Notes: a model not told the origin generated them from the letters alone. Positions 25,250 to 35,198 are shown, counted from the first letter of the stretch. The stretch: DNA of 64,000 bases from Enorma phocaeensis (GCF_016901575.1 NZ_JACJKQ010000003.1:62001-126000), one strand, 5' to 3'. Program-made: numbers and translations.

Positions 25250-28200
25250 ATGGGTATCCGCAACCATCTCAGCAACGTCTACCGTGCATGTAGGCAGGCC
25301 GTTCGCGATGGACCGTGGAAGCGTGGTCTCGGAGAACGCGAAAGTCGGACGATACCGAGGAGGACGCGACGCCTTCTCGGAGCGCTCGTGGGCGGGGCGA
25401 CCGTGCTTGGCGTGACACTGCCCCTCATCTGGAGCGCCTACGCGGCACCCGGCACCGCCGTCATCGAGCAGGTTGCCGAAAACGAGTTCGAGCCCCTGGG
25501 ATACGAGGCGTCTATCGACTTTACCGACATACAGGTCGTCGATGGCTTCCAGACCGTATCGGACATCGGCGTCTACTACGACCACCGCGGCGCAGGAGAC
25601 CCGGGTGTGGGCGAGACCATCGATCCCGACGACCTCTACGGGCAGGTGAGGGGAAGCGCCGGATGGGCGCTCGACGGGACCGACGACAGCCTTAAAGGGC
25701 GAGCCGCGCTTCGCTATACGGGCGGCACCTACGGCAATGACGAATACGACGCCATCGTCACCTTTGAGGACTGGCACGTGCTCGAGCCCGTCGATGGATG
25801 GGAAAGCCACTGGAGCTACGAGTTCCACGAGATCTTCCAGCCTGGCGTCTACATCTCCCAGGCATACAAGGCGCAATCGGACAAGGACGCCGGCTACCAA
25901 AACTTCAACATCTACACCGTAGGATTGGACGAGCTACAGGTTTCCGTCGAATTCGTCTATGCCGACACCTCGACGCCATTCCCAGCCAAAGGGCACATGA
26001 CCTGCATAGATCTCGATACGTCGCAAGCCTTTACCTTTGGCGGCGCCGTCACCGGCGGACGCATCGTGGCTGAAAACGACCATCTGTCGCTCGAGCGTGA
26101 CGACACCTATGTGCAGAGCTCTACCGACCCGCTGTCGGTCGACTTCAGGAACTCCCCGGATGAGTATAAGAACGGCCTTGTTGAGGTGTTCTATGACACC
26201 ACGGAGGAGTCAGGACAGCTCGGCCAGCCAATCGAGCTGTATTTCTACCCTGCATGGCACGGAGACCGTGGAGACACCCAGGCCTTCTTCGCCATGACAA
26301 GCGACTTTCTGACGCTCCCCAACCCCAACGAGAATCCCTCTGGCCAGACCGACATCACCAAGACGGCGGACAAAACGTCAGGCGTCTCCGTCGGCGACGA
26401 AGTGGAGTACACCGTTGACTATCAGGCTCATGAGCAAGGCGTGAACTGCCGACTGGGCTATCGGTACACAGCGCTCGACATCATCGACGTTCTTCCGGCC
26501 GAGATGCGCTATGTCGACGGCACCGGCCGTCTGCTCGATGAAGACGGCAACGACATCACCGAGCAGGCAGGCGTGGTGGTTTACGAGGGCGACAACGAAC
26601 GGCCGGTAGAAAACACCGTACGGTTCGAGTTCAACCGCGAGTACCTCACATCCATGCCCATGTCCGGCGAGCACTATCGTTTCATCTTCTCGGCAGAGCT
26701 GACCGAGTATCCCGCCGATGGCTCGCTGTACGTTAGAAACAGCTCATATGCCCTCATCAACAACGCGGGGCGCGTGCCTTCGAACAACGTGGACACAGAG
26801 CTCCTCGAGCCAGTGTTCTCGGTCGATAAGACCGCTGACACCTATGAGTACGAGGTGGGCGACATCGTGAGCTACACCGTCGTCTATAAGCAGACGGTGG
26901 CAAACGCCCAGTCGCGCAACACCATCGTTTCTGACAACCTGCCCGAATATCTCGAGCTCATCTCCGACAGCGTGGTCGCAACGGGCGTCAAAGACCTTCC
27001 CGCAGTCGAGGTCAACGGCAACGAATGGTCGCTCGACTTTGACAAGTTCAACTATGGAGACGAGCTGGTGGTCACCTATCAGGCGCGCGTTCGCCAGTCT
27101 GGCGTGGGCAAGGAGGTCATCAATAACGCCGGCATCCACGCAAACAACGCTGCGGACGCAGACGACCCCGAAGAGATCTATGTCAACACGGCAAATCTCG
27201 AAGTGACGAAAGACGTCGACCGCTACGAAGGATATGTGGGCGCAAGCGACCGCGACCCAGGCTTTTTCGAGTACACGGTGCGCGTGTCCAATACTCAAGA
27301 GGGAACGGTGGCAAACGGGGTCGTGATCACCGACGACAGCTTGCCCGAGGGCATGAAGCTTGGCCGCAACGATGACGGCTCGCTCATGATCGAAAGCTTC
27401 ACCGAAAACGACTCAGAGGTCGCTATGACCTGGATTGGAGACCGCGCCGAAGGCACGCTCTCGGACATTCAATATCGCATAGGCGACGACGACCACACGC
27501 ATGACCAATACACGACGATCACGCCGCAGTGGAATCTCGACCCCGCGGGAACAGGATGGCGGCTCTCCGTCGACCACCTTGCCTTCGGGACCGAGATCGT
27601 CGTCGTGTATCGCGCGTATCCCGAAGATTCGGTATCGGGCTGGGAAATCATAAACAAGGCCGACGTCGAGGCGGACAACAGCCTGCCCGACGACGACACG
27701 GCAAAGGTATGGGTCAACCAGCCGCATCTCGCCGTCGATAAGAAGGCAAGCAATGATTCGTTTACGGTAAACGACGAGATCCTTTATCACGTAGCGGTAA
27801 CCAACGAGACGCCGGGGACCTTCGGTCGAAACCTCATCATCTCCGACCTCGCCCACACAGAAGGCGTCGAGCTGCTTCGAGACACCATCAGGGTCTATGA
27901 CAGCCGCGGCGAGGACATCACCGAGAGCTGCACCGTGACCTTCAAACACGCCCCACAGGGCGGCGAGACCTTCATTGTCGAGACGCACCGAAACATCGTT
28001 TCCAGCTCGGACACCTATCCTGTTTGGGAGGATGGCGCCACGACCGACCACGAAGGCGCCAATCCGCTTGGCGAGGAGGGCGAAACCGAGATCACCGTCG
28101 AGTACCGCGTCAAGATCAACGATGCCGACCTCGCCGGCCAGACGGTTGACAACACGGCGCTCGCCGTGACCGACGAGCCCCATACCGAAACCACCGATGA

Positions 28201-30190
28201 TGAGGTCGTCGACGTCAAGGGGCCGCGGCTGGCGGTGGAGAAAGCCTCTGATAAGGACGTCTACCAGGTCGGCGAGATCGCCCATTACTCCCTCACGGTC
28301 ACGCAGACACGCGAGGATGTGGTCGCGCAGAACGTCGTCATAAAAGACCAGATGGATGACGCGGGGATCGGGCATATCGTCGAAGGATCGATTCAGGCGA
28401 TCGGCCCCGATGACGAGGTCGTCGACGCCGAACCCGTCTACATCACCGATGAGGAGACGGGGGACGTCATCGGCTTCGAGCTTGTCACGAACACCGACCT
28501 GCCCGACGAGGGGACCATCACGGTGACCTATGACGTCGAGACGAAAGTCGCGGGAACCATATTGGGCAACAAGGTCCAGGCGTCGGCGGACAATGCGCTC
28601 GACGGCGTCGACGACCACGAGGTCCGCATCGTGGACCCCTATGCCGAGGTCACCCTCACCAAGACCGTCGACGATGAACAGAAGCGCGTGGGGGATACCG
28701 CGACCTACACGGTCACCGCAAGCGTTGCAGACCATCCCGCCGCCAATGTGGTGATATGCGATCAGAGCCTGCCCGAAGGCATGCCGGTCGACCTGCGCGG
28801 CATCGTGGTTGAAATCGATGGCGTGCGCGTCGACGACCTGACCATTGATGTCGAGGACAACGGCTTTGCCGTCCACCTGGGCGACCTCGAAGCCGGATCG
28901 GTCGCGACACTGACCTACACGGCACAGGTTCGCGACGAGGGCCTGCAGGGGCAGTCAGTGGTAAACACCGCAGTCCTCACGTCCGACACGCTTGAAGATC
29001 CCCTGCGCGCCGATGCCTATGTAACCATACCCCTCGACGAGCCGGATATCTCGCTGCACAAATCCGTCGATAGGGACACGATACCGGTAGGAGACACGGT
29101 TACCTACACCATAGAGGCAGCAGTTGCAGAAGAAGCCGGCGAGGTGTTGAACGTCACCATAGGCGACGCAAGCCTCCCTGACGCCATGCACATCGATATG
29201 GCAAGCATACGCGCCTGGCTTGGAGACCACGAGATCACGCCCGTACCAGCCGACATTCAAAACAACACCTTCTCCATCGACTTTGGCGACTTGAGGCCGA
29301 AAGAGTCGATACGCATCACCTACAGGGCGACCGCCCAAGACGACGAGCTCGCGGGAACACAGGTCACCAACATAGCAACGCTCGCCAGCGAAAGCCTGGA
29401 CGAGCCCCTGACCTCAGAGGCAGTGGTAAACATCGTGGGCGAAGACGAAAGCACGATCGATAAGAAGGCCTCGGTGGAAACGGCGCAGGTTGGCGATAAG
29501 GTCGCCTACGCCATCACGGCACATGCCGGTCGAGATCTTTCTGATGCGACCGTGTCCGACAGCGGTCTCCCCGAAGGGCTCGCCATCGATGATGCATCCC
29601 TGGAGGTTCGCGTCAACGACGAGATGCGCGACGCCGAGGTAACCATGGATGGAAACGGATTCGTCGTTTCGCTGGGCGACCTTGCGGCTGGCGACGAGGT
29701 GCTCATCACATACATCGCCACCGTCGAGGAGACCATCGAGGTGACGAGGGCTGAGAACACCGCGACCCTCGAGAGTCCCGACCTGCCCGAGCCTCTCGAG
29801 GCAACGGAAATCGTTGAGATCCCCGAGCCCGACGAGCCGGCCGGACCAGAGCCCGAGCCTGATCCCGATGACCCCGAGCCAGACGACCCAGATGAGCCGG
29901 AGCCGAGTGACCCGGATGACAACGAACCCGGGGACACGACGCCCGAAGATCCCGAGCCTGACAAACCGGACGACACCGACCCCGGCCAGGAAACGCCCTC
30001 GCCGTCGGACAATCAGACGAAAGGCCCTGATGAGGAGAAGAACCTTGGAAAGACCGGTGATATGACCATGGGCGTCCTGCCTATCGTCGGGGGCATCTGC
30101 GCCCTCGCGGGAGCCGGCGGCCTCGTCGGCTATCGCAAGCTTCGCCAGCATGACGAACGCGACGGATGGGGCATCCATCACACCTCATAA
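25250..30190 (+). CDS. Large cell-wall-anchored adhesin with DUF11-type repeats
   Basis: About 1646 residues. A long basic n-region and hydrophobic stretch (about 42-62, ending WSAYAAPG) form the signal peptide. An N-terminal domain of about 300 residues, of no family I recognise, is followed by eight DUF11-like beta-sandwich repeats, each opening with a K-x-[AV]-D...VGD-x-V-x-Y-T-V pattern (for example VDKTADTYEYEVGDIVSYTV) and containing a SLPEGM-like segment. Then come an acidic proline-rich spacer (EPDDPDEPEPSDPDD), the sorting motif LGKTG (about 1599), a hydrophobic helix and a basic tail. The protein would be linked to peptidoglycan by the sortase encoded next. Start: the ATG at 25250 has GGAGGAAGG; a GTG at 25187 with GGGAG is a possible alternative. 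Confidence 0.88.
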   Translation: MGIRNHLSNVYRACRQAVRDGPWKRGLGERESRTIPRRTRRLLGALVGGATVLGVTLPLIWSAYAAPGTAVIEQVAENEFEPLGYEASIDFTDIQVVDGFQTVSDIGVYYDHRGAGDPGVGETIDPDDLYGQVRGSAGWALDGTDDSLKGRAALRYTGGTYGNDEYDAIVTFEDWHVLEPVDGWESHWSYEFHEIFQPGVYISQAYKAQSDKDAGYQNFNIYTVGLDELQVSVEFVYADTSTPFPAKGHMTCIDLDTSQAFTFGGAVTGGRIVAENDHLSLERDDTYVQSSTDPLSVDFRNSPDEYKNGLVEVFYDTTEESGQLGQPIELYFYPAWHGDRGDTQAFFAMTSDFLTLPNPNENPSGQTDITKTADKTSGVSVGDEVEYTVDYQAHEQGVNCRLGYRYTALDIIDVLPAEMRYVDGTGRLLDEDGNDITEQAGVVVYEGDNERPVENTVRFEFNREYLTSMPMSGEHYRFIFSAELTEYPADGSLYVRNSSYALINNAGRVPSNNVDTELLEPVFSVDKTADTYEYEVGDIVSYTVVYKQTVANAQSRNTIVSDNLPEYLELISDSVVATGVKDLPAVEVNGNEWSLDFDKFNYGDELVVTYQARVRQSGVGKEVINNAGIHANNAADADDPEEIYVNTANLEVTKDVDRYEGYVGASDRDPGFFEYTVRVSNTQEGTVANGVVITDDSLPEGMKLGRNDDGSLMIESFTENDSEVAMTWIGDRAEGTLSDIQYRIGDDDHTHDQYTTITPQWNLDPAGTGWRLSVDHLAFGTEIVVVYRAYPEDSVSGWEIINKADVEADNSLPDDDTAKVWVNQPHLAVDKKASNDSFTVNDEILYHVAVTNETPGTFGRNLIISDLAHTEGVELLRDTIRVYDSRGEDITESCTVTFKHAPQGGETFIVETHRNIVSSSDTYPVWEDGATTDHEGANPLGEEGETEITVEYRVKINDADLAGQTVDNTALAVTDEPHTETTDDEVVDVKGPRLAVEKASDKDVYQVGEIAHYSLTVTQTREDVVAQNVVIKDQMDDAGIGHIVEGSIQAIGPDDEVVDAEPVYITDEETGDVIGFELVTNTDLPDEGTITVTYDVETKVAGTILGNKVQASADNALDGVDDHEVRIVDPYAEVTLTKTVDDEQKRVGDTATYTVTASVADHPAANVVICDQSLPEGMPVDLRGIVVEIDGVRVDDLTIDVEDNGFAVHLGDLEAGSVATLTYTAQVRDEGLQGQSVVNTAVLTSDTLEDPLRADAYVTIPLDEPDISLHKSVDRDTIPVGDTVTYTIEAAVAEEAGEVLNVTIGDASLPDAMHIDMASIRAWLGDHEITPVPADIQNNTFSIDFGDLRPKESIRITYRATAQDDELAGTQVTNIATLASESLDEPLTSEAVVNIVGEDESTIDKKASVETAQVGDKVAYAITAHAGRDLSDATVSDSGLPEGLAIDDASLEVRVNDEMRDAEVTMDGNGFVVSLGDLAAGDEVLITYIATVEETIEVTRAENTATLESPDLPEPLEATEIVEIPEPDEPAGPEPEPDPDDPEPDDPDEPEPSDPDDNEPGDTTPEDPEPDKPDDTDPGQETPSPSDNQTKGPDEEKNLGKTGDMTMGVLPIVGGICALAGAGGLVGYRKLRQHDERDGWGIHHTS

Positions 30191-30207
30191 TCGTTGCCCG
30201 CAACCAT

Positions 30208-30250
30208 AGGGGCGCCGCCGCACGCATGAGGCATGCAGGGCGGCGCTCCT
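30208..30250. terminator. Hairpin between adhesin and sortase genes
   Basis: Arms 30208-30219 and 30239-30250 pair over 12 bases (one G-U), with GCATG/CATGC able to pair inside. It begins 18 bases after the adhesin stop and precedes the sortase ribosome site, so it may reduce read-through into the sortase gene. Confidence 0.55.
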
Positions 30251-30278
30251 CTCATTGAACCCTTCGAGGAGGCAGGCC

Positions 30279-31103
30279 ATGTCCAGGCCTATCGTGAGTC
30301 GCCGCTCCCTTTGCCTTCTGGCCCCGCTGGCCGTCATATCTGCGGCGTTTGGTTGGCTCGCCGCCCCCTACCTGCAAGGCGAGGCAGAATACGCGCGCCT
30401 GCGCAAGCTGGCAGATTCTCCTGCAACACATCGCGACGCCGCGCTTCCCACCGCCTCCGCACACGATGCCCCGCCATCAGACCCCCTGATGCAGCGCACC
30501 GTGGATTGGAGCGCTTTGAGAGACATCAATCCCGACGTTATTGGATGGATATACGTTCCCAACACGCCTATCGACTATCCCGTCGTCCAAGCGCCGCCAG
30601 ACGACCCAGAGCGGTATCTTCACACCACCTTTGAGGGAGCTGTCTCCTATCCCAACAACCAAGGAACGATTTATCTAGATGCGGGAAATGCCGTGCCGGG
30701 CTTTTCTAGCGAGGCGCCGCTCATATATGGACATCAGCAACTCAACGGATCCATGCTGTCGGCGTTTAGCGAAAACCACCTGCAAGGCGTCATGGATGAG
30801 CACGCAGATGTCTACCTTTACGATCCGACGCACGCACGCCATATCGAACTGTTCGCCGCAAATGCGGTCGACGCCTCGGAAGAAACCGTGAGGACGTCGT
30901 TTTCATCCCAACAGGAGCTGAGGTCTTGGATCGACGAGAAGCTCGCAGCGTCCGAAGTGGTGCGATACGACCCAGGCCCCATCGATCAGCTCTGGACCTT
31001 CTGCACCTGCAGCTACGGCCTCTGGCAAAACCAGCGGACGCTTTCTTACGGCTGCGTCATCGACGAGCTTGATTACATGATGACCGACGAGCTGCCCGTC
31101 TGA
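30279..31103 (+). CDS. srtB: Class B sortase
   Basis: A 274-residue transpeptidase with an N-terminal signal anchor (residues about 10-30). The core has DINPDVIGWIYVPNTPIDYPVVQ split as the class B opening, the catalytic histidine in IYGHQ (His152), the cysteine in FCTCSY (Cys244) and the arginine in NQRTLSYG (Arg253). The typical class B sequence before the cysteine is T-L-x-T-C; here it is T-F-C-T-C. The ATG at 30279 has GAGGAGGCAGG upstream. It follows the adhesin gene by 88 bases, so that protein, with its LGKTG motif, is the likely substrate. Class B enzymes usually prefer NPxTN-type motifs, so the pairing is of interest. Confidence 0.9.
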   Translation: MSRPIVSRRSLCLLAPLAVISAAFGWLAAPYLQGEAEYARLRKLADSPATHRDAALPTASAHDAPPSDPLMQRTVDWSALRDINPDVIGWIYVPNTPIDYPVVQAPPDDPERYLHTTFEGAVSYPNNQGTIYLDAGNAVPGFSSEAPLIYGHQQLNGSMLSAFSENHLQGVMDEHADVYLYDPTHARHIELFAANAVDASEETVRTSFSSQQELRSWIDEKLAASEVVRYDPGPIDQLWTFCTCSYGLWQNQRTLSYGCVIDELDYMMTDELPV

Positions 31104-31228
31104 GAGGGGGCATCATCCGGCGTCGAACCAATCACGCCGACCACATAAGCGGCGCCAAACCCAAGCGCCACGGCAAGAGCGGCGCCGATGATATATACAA
31201 GCCAGTGCTTCTTGATGAACGAAAACAC
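31073..31228 (-). CDS. Small single-pass membrane protein, overlapping the sortase 3' end
   Basis: A 51-residue frame starts at a GTG (31228) with a strong GGAGGG site six bases upstream and stops with TAA at 31073. The sequence begins MFSFIKKHWL, followed by one membrane helix (VYIIGAALAVALGFGAAYVVGVIG) and a short polar tail (STPDDAPSQTGSSS). The two lysines before the helix predict the N-terminus inside and the tail outside. Its last 31 bases overlap the end of the sortase gene on the other strand. I do not recognise a family. The good ribosome site, clean helix and position support a real gene, possibly an accessory of the sortase locus. Confidence 0.55.
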   Translation of the reverse strand: MFSFIKKHWLVYIIGAALAVALGFGAAYVVGVIGSTPDDAPSQTGSSSVIM

Positions 31229-31384
31229 AGCGCCCTCCAAATCATCTCGGACTTATCGTATGCTACCAGCTTTTTGGCCCGCATCGCAGCCCGCACGGCT
31301 CTTCCCATCGCGTCAACACGTCATTTTCCGGTAAAACCGGGTACACATGAGAGATGCAACCCATCGAGCGTAGAAAGGATTCTC

Positions 31385-31627
31385 ATGAACAGGCAGCTTA
31401 CCCTCTACCATATGCCATCGTGCCCCTATTGCCTCAAGGTGCGCCGTTATATGGAAGCGCATGACATGGAGATTCCTCTGCGCGACATCACCGCAGACCC
31501 CGCAGCCCGCGACCAACTCAAGCGCGTCGGAGGAAAGGTCCAGGTCCCATGCCTCTTTATCGATGGAACCCCGCTCTATGAATCCGACGACATCATCACC
31601 TATCTCTCGACCCATGTTGCGAGCTAG
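31385..31627 (+). CDS. Glutaredoxin-like / GST N-terminal domain protein
   Basis: An 80-residue thioredoxin-fold protein with the redox motif CPYC (Cys13, Cys16), the cis-proline in VQVPCLFIDG and the ligand-contacting DDIITYL near the end, as in glutaredoxins and the N-domain of glutathione transferases. It would reduce disulfides or mixed disulfides in the cytoplasm. A further cysteine right after the cis-proline is less common. The ATG at 31385 has AAAGGA six bases upstream. It stands alone; the gene to the right is convergent and ends with a terminator at 31743-31806. Confidence 0.88.
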   Translation: MNRQLTLYHMPSCPYCLKVRRYMEAHDMEIPLRDITADPAARDQLKRVGGKVQVPCLFIDGTPLYESDDIITYLSTHVAS

Positions 31628-31742
31628 GCTCCATCGTCTTCCCTCGATCGTCCTTCACACAGAACGCTCGTCGCGCATGCGGCATGCCAGCAGAACCTCA
31701 TCGGTCATACGCGCAACGTCGCAGCACAGCGTGTCGCCATAC

Positions 31743-31806
31743 AAAAAGCCCGCCCCGGCTTGCTTCGCTCCCCACACCAAGGGATGCGCAAACAAGGGGG
31801 GCGGGC
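31743..31806 (-). terminator. Terminator of the M28-like gene
   Basis: On the reverse strand GCCCGCCCC and GGGGCGGGC form the base of a long-looped hairpin that ends in CTTTTTG, 24 bases after the stop at 31830. The loop holds further pairing (CCTTGG). Confidence 0.7.
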
Positions 31807-31829
31807 GCTCTCTATGAGCAGCTGGACCG

Positions 31830-34800
31830 TTACGACCTGCGAATGACCTCAGTCACCACGTCGGCAACCAAGTCGACGTTTTCGGGGTTCACGTTGTACG
31901 GAAGGTCCGCTTCGCTGTGCGAGCAGGCGAAGTTGGGCCCATCGATGCCGGCGATGGTGAGCGAACGCAGGCTCATGCTCATGGCAGCATACGCATCGGT
32001 GGTCTCATAAGGCATCTCGACGGCGGCAAACTCGTTATGGAATGCCGCGGACACCTTACGCACCAGGTTGGTGATACGCTTGTCTCCCTTAAGCACGCGC
32101 TCCTCGCCCTCGGTAGACACCATGGCGAGCTGGCCCGCGCCCACGCATTCGAGGTTGATGAGGAACACGCCGCGCAGCTTGTCACGATGCGTGGACAAAA
32201 ACGCCTTCATGCCTGCATTGTCGTACTCGGAGGCACCGGTCGCCACAAACCAGATGTCATGTCCAAGGAGCTCGTCATCACCCATAGATGTGATCGCGTC
32301 GCGGAGCTCACGCTCGGTCACGCCCTCGACACCCGTGGCGCCGCCCTTCCAGTCATCGCTTTCAAAGTTATCCCACGAACCGATATCGCCTCCGGTGCGC
32401 TTCGCATCGAAGCTTTCATCGACCCCAAGCCAGTCGCTCATGCTGGATTCATCCTGCTTCTTGCGGCGGAACAGGCCTCCACGCGAGCGCGCGGGGCGAG
32501 CAGACTCGTTTCCGCTCGGAGCCGAGATGGTCTCAAAGGGAGATTCCTCGGGCTCAGAGACAGGTGCATCGTCGACAGACGGCGGCGTAGGCACGCGGCG
32601 CTCCGCAGGAACCTCTGACACGAAGGGGTCGACGGGCGCCGAAGACGGATCGGGAAGGTCGAACAGCGATGCACGGCTGGACACCGGCGTCTGGTTGAGC
32701 GAGGGACGGGCAGGGTCGGGAACCGTCGAGAACGCCGGACGCGTAGGCCGCGGCGCGGGACGACGGTTTGCATTGATCTCGGCCATGAGGGAGTCGATGG
32801 TCTCCTCCTCGCTGGCCGCCGCAGGTCCCTGCGAAGCCTCCGGCCTCGCAGGGGAGCTGGATGGGGTAGACACCAATGTAGAAGTGGCCGACGGGGCGCC
32901 TGCGGGAGGCATCACGAAGAGCTGGGTGTCGCCATAGACGTCCACCACCTCTGCCTGCTCTGCCTGGGGCTCCTTGGGAGATGCAGGAGACTCCTCGGCA
33001 ACCGGAGAGGACGAGGCGCCCTCATCATCTAGGTCTTCATCAAATACCGACGCGACCTCAGCGTCGGCGGCCCCATCGTCTTCGGGGGAGTCGACGTCGT
33101 CCTCAACAATCGAGAAGCCGGTCTGCGTAGCACCGTCATGGGTGGAAAGCGGCTGGAAGACGGCAGTCGCCTCCATCGTAGGCGCATCGGTCTCGTCAAC
33201 CGGCTCGTCCTCGAGCTCATCGCCATCAAGCGCCTCGATGCCATCCTGATCGACAGCATCCTCTTCGGAGTACTCCTCGTCGTATTCATCGACGGATCCG
33301 TCCTCCTCAAAGGCGTCAAGCTCTTCGCCGCCCTCATAGGTCTCGTCGTGGCCCTCGGTCATCTCGACATCTTCAGGAGCGATATCCTCATAGGGCTCCT
33401 CCTCGGAAGCTCCTGTGAGGTTACGAGCTGTAGACTCGATCTTTTCGACCGCATCCTTACCAAACTGCAGTGCGTTGCCAAAGAAATGCGCCGCACCCTC
33501 ACGGATGCTCGACAGGGCGTCAGCGATGCCGGAGCGCGCAGGCGTCACCTGCTGGATGGGCTGATGGCGCACGGGCGGGCGATAGGGAATCTCCGGGCGC
33601 GGACGGCGAGGCGCGGGCTCATCGTAGGAATCAACGACCTCTTCGGTCTCGATGCGCTCAGGAGCTTCATCCTCGATTGCAGAGAACACGCCGGTCTTGT
33701 CGGCATCAAAATCATCCTGACCGACTTCCTCGACAACCTCAGGGGCCTCTTCCGGCTGAGGCGCCGCGGGCGCGGGCGCCGGGGCGACCGGCGGCTCCGG
33801 CTCGATGTATTCAAGCACCGTCGAGTCGGGAACCATGCCGAGCGCATGGATGGCGTCGGCGCCGAAGCGGTAGTTGCCAGCCGCGTTCACCGGGCCCGCA
33901 TCCTGAGGCTCGGGCGCCTCGGCCACGACGACCTCGTCAGCCGCGGGCTCAGCATCCCCATCAGCCGACGCTTCGACGGATTCATCGAATGCAGCTTCGA
34001 GCTCCTCAACCTGCTCCGCGTCGCCGTCCTCTTCGCCCTCATCAAACAGCGAGGGCGGCATCTGCATGGCAACGGTCGATCCGAGCTGGTCGGCCGCAGG
34101 AGCCGGCGCAGCGGCCGACTCGAGGGCGCCCTCGGTAGCAGGCTCCTCAAGCTGCTCGGGCTCTTCGAGCGCCTCCTCATCAAAGCCGGGCGCCTCGGCG
34201 GGCTCTTCATCAAGATAGTCGCTGTAGTCGGGATTCGCCGCCTGCTGTGCCGCGGCGAGCTGTTCGGCAGCAATCCGCTGCTGTTCCGCGTAGTACTCCT
34301 CGAACGGCGTGTCCTCGGGGAACTCCTCGCCGCGCTCAAAGGGAGCGACGGCATCCATGACGCCGAGCATCGACGCCACCGAGGACTTGTTGCACACCGA
34401 ACCAGATGTATACGGCAGCATGAATCGGTTCAAAAAGACCGCGACGGCGTTGGCAAGCGGGACGAGCGCGACCACGATCGCAACGATCCACAGGATCGTC
34501 TTCGCAGCATCGGGCAGCGGCAGCACACGCACCACCGCGACGATCGCCGGCACGAGCATGGCGATCGGAAGCAGCTTGGAGATCACGGGACGATACGACG
34601 CATAGGGCATGCGGGAGAAGATGTCGGCGCGGGGGGAGTCATAGTGGGCGACGACGACGACGGGGCGGTTGCGCGGGGACGCCAGCGGACCCGAAGCCTT
34701 GTGGTAGGCGATTACATTTTGGGAAAGCCCGCCTGCACCGAAGCTGGAGAGAACGGGACGTCCCGTGCGCTCCATGGTGTACAGCACGGCGGCGGCGATA

Positions 34801-35057
34801 GCCAGCAAGAGCCCCACGACTCCCACGGCACCGCCCACACCCATGAGAACGGCACCCAAAAACGCCACCACGCCCAGACCGGCAAGGACGATCTTGCGCG
34901 ACCCAGACGCGCTGAACTCCTGAAGCTCCGGGGCAAAACCATGGTTTGCAAAGATGCGGGCCAGATCCTCAGCCGCTGAGCGCTCCTCCTCGCTGCATGC
35001 CGGCGTAATCCCCGTGTTCTGGAGAAGATGGTTGAGGTATTTCTGCGTTGTGGCCAT
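31830..35057 (-). CDS. M28-like membrane metallopeptidase with huge acidic insert
   Basis: 1075 residues. The N-terminal 240 contain the start of an M28 aminopeptidase-like domain with membrane helices at about 54-92 and 160-210; VVVVAHYDSPRAD gives the first zinc ligand pair (His138, Asp140). Residues about 241-870 are an acidic, low-complexity Glu/Asp/Pro/Ala region, likely disordered. The fold resumes at about 873 with IWFVATGASEYDNAGM (Glu944), LINLECVG and a late histidine (His1047 in ACSHSEAD). The position that usually carries the bridging Asp (D-N-x-S-G) reads CNKSSV, so metal binding may be altered. The ATG at 35057 has a weak site. Function is unknown; an inactive or regulatory peptidase is possible. 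Confidence 0.72.
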   Translation of the reverse strand: MATTQKYLNHLLQNTGITPACSEEERSAAEDLARIFANHGFAPELQEFSASGSRKIVLAGLGVVAFLGAVLMGVGGAVGVVGLLLAIAAAVLYTMERTGRPVLSSFGAGGLSQNVIAYHKASGPLASPRNRPVVVVAHYDSPRADIFSRMPYASYRPVISKLLPIAMLVPAIVAVVRVLPLPDAAKTILWIVAIVVALVPLANAVAVFLNRFMLPYTSGSVCNKSSVASMLGVMDAVAPFERGEEFPEDTPFEEYYAEQQRIAAEQLAAAQQAANPDYSDYLDEEPAEAPGFDEEALEEPEQLEEPATEGALESAAAPAPAADQLGSTVAMQMPPSLFDEGEEDGDAEQVEELEAAFDESVEASADGDAEPAADEVVVAEAPEPQDAGPVNAAGNYRFGADAIHALGMVPDSTVLEYIEPEPPVAPAPAPAAPQPEEAPEVVEEVGQDDFDADKTGVFSAIEDEAPERIETEEVVDSYDEPAPRRPRPEIPYRPPVRHQPIQQVTPARSGIADALSSIREGAAHFFGNALQFGKDAVEKIESTARNLTGASEEEPYEDIAPEDVEMTEGHDETYEGGEELDAFEEDGSVDEYDEEYSEEDAVDQDGIEALDGDELEDEPVDETDAPTMEATAVFQPLSTHDGATQTGFSIVEDDVDSPEDDGAADAEVASVFDEDLDDEGASSSPVAEESPASPKEPQAEQAEVVDVYGDTQLFVMPPAGAPSATSTLVSTPSSSPARPEASQGPAAASEEETIDSLMAEINANRRPAPRPTRPAFSTVPDPARPSLNQTPVSSRASLFDLPDPSSAPVDPFVSEVPAERRVPTPPSVDDAPVSEPEESPFETISAPSGNESARPARSRGGLFRRKKQDESSMSDWLGVDESFDAKRTGGDIGSWDNFESDDWKGGATGVEGVTERELRDAITSMGDDELLGHDIWFVATGASEYDNAGMKAFLSTHRDKLRGVFLINLECVGAGQLAMVSTEGEERVLKGDKRITNLVRKVSAAFHNEFAAVEMPYETTDAYAAMSMSLRSLTIAGIDGPNFACSHSEADLPYNVNPENVDLVADVVTEVIRRS

Positions 35058-35198
35058 CTGCGCTCCGTATCCTATCTTTCTAAACGTAAGGACACACTGG
35101 ATGCAGCCATGTGTCCGCTATATTCTGTCGAAAGTATACCGCGACTCCAATATATCTGCAGCTTTAGTACCCATACGCCCATACAGCCGAACCGAATA

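Noticed and set aside
33138-34979. Long rightward frame (613 codons) opposite the M28-like gene
   Set aside because: Mirror of the acidic insert; Arg/Leu-rich low-complexity sequence, no start signals.
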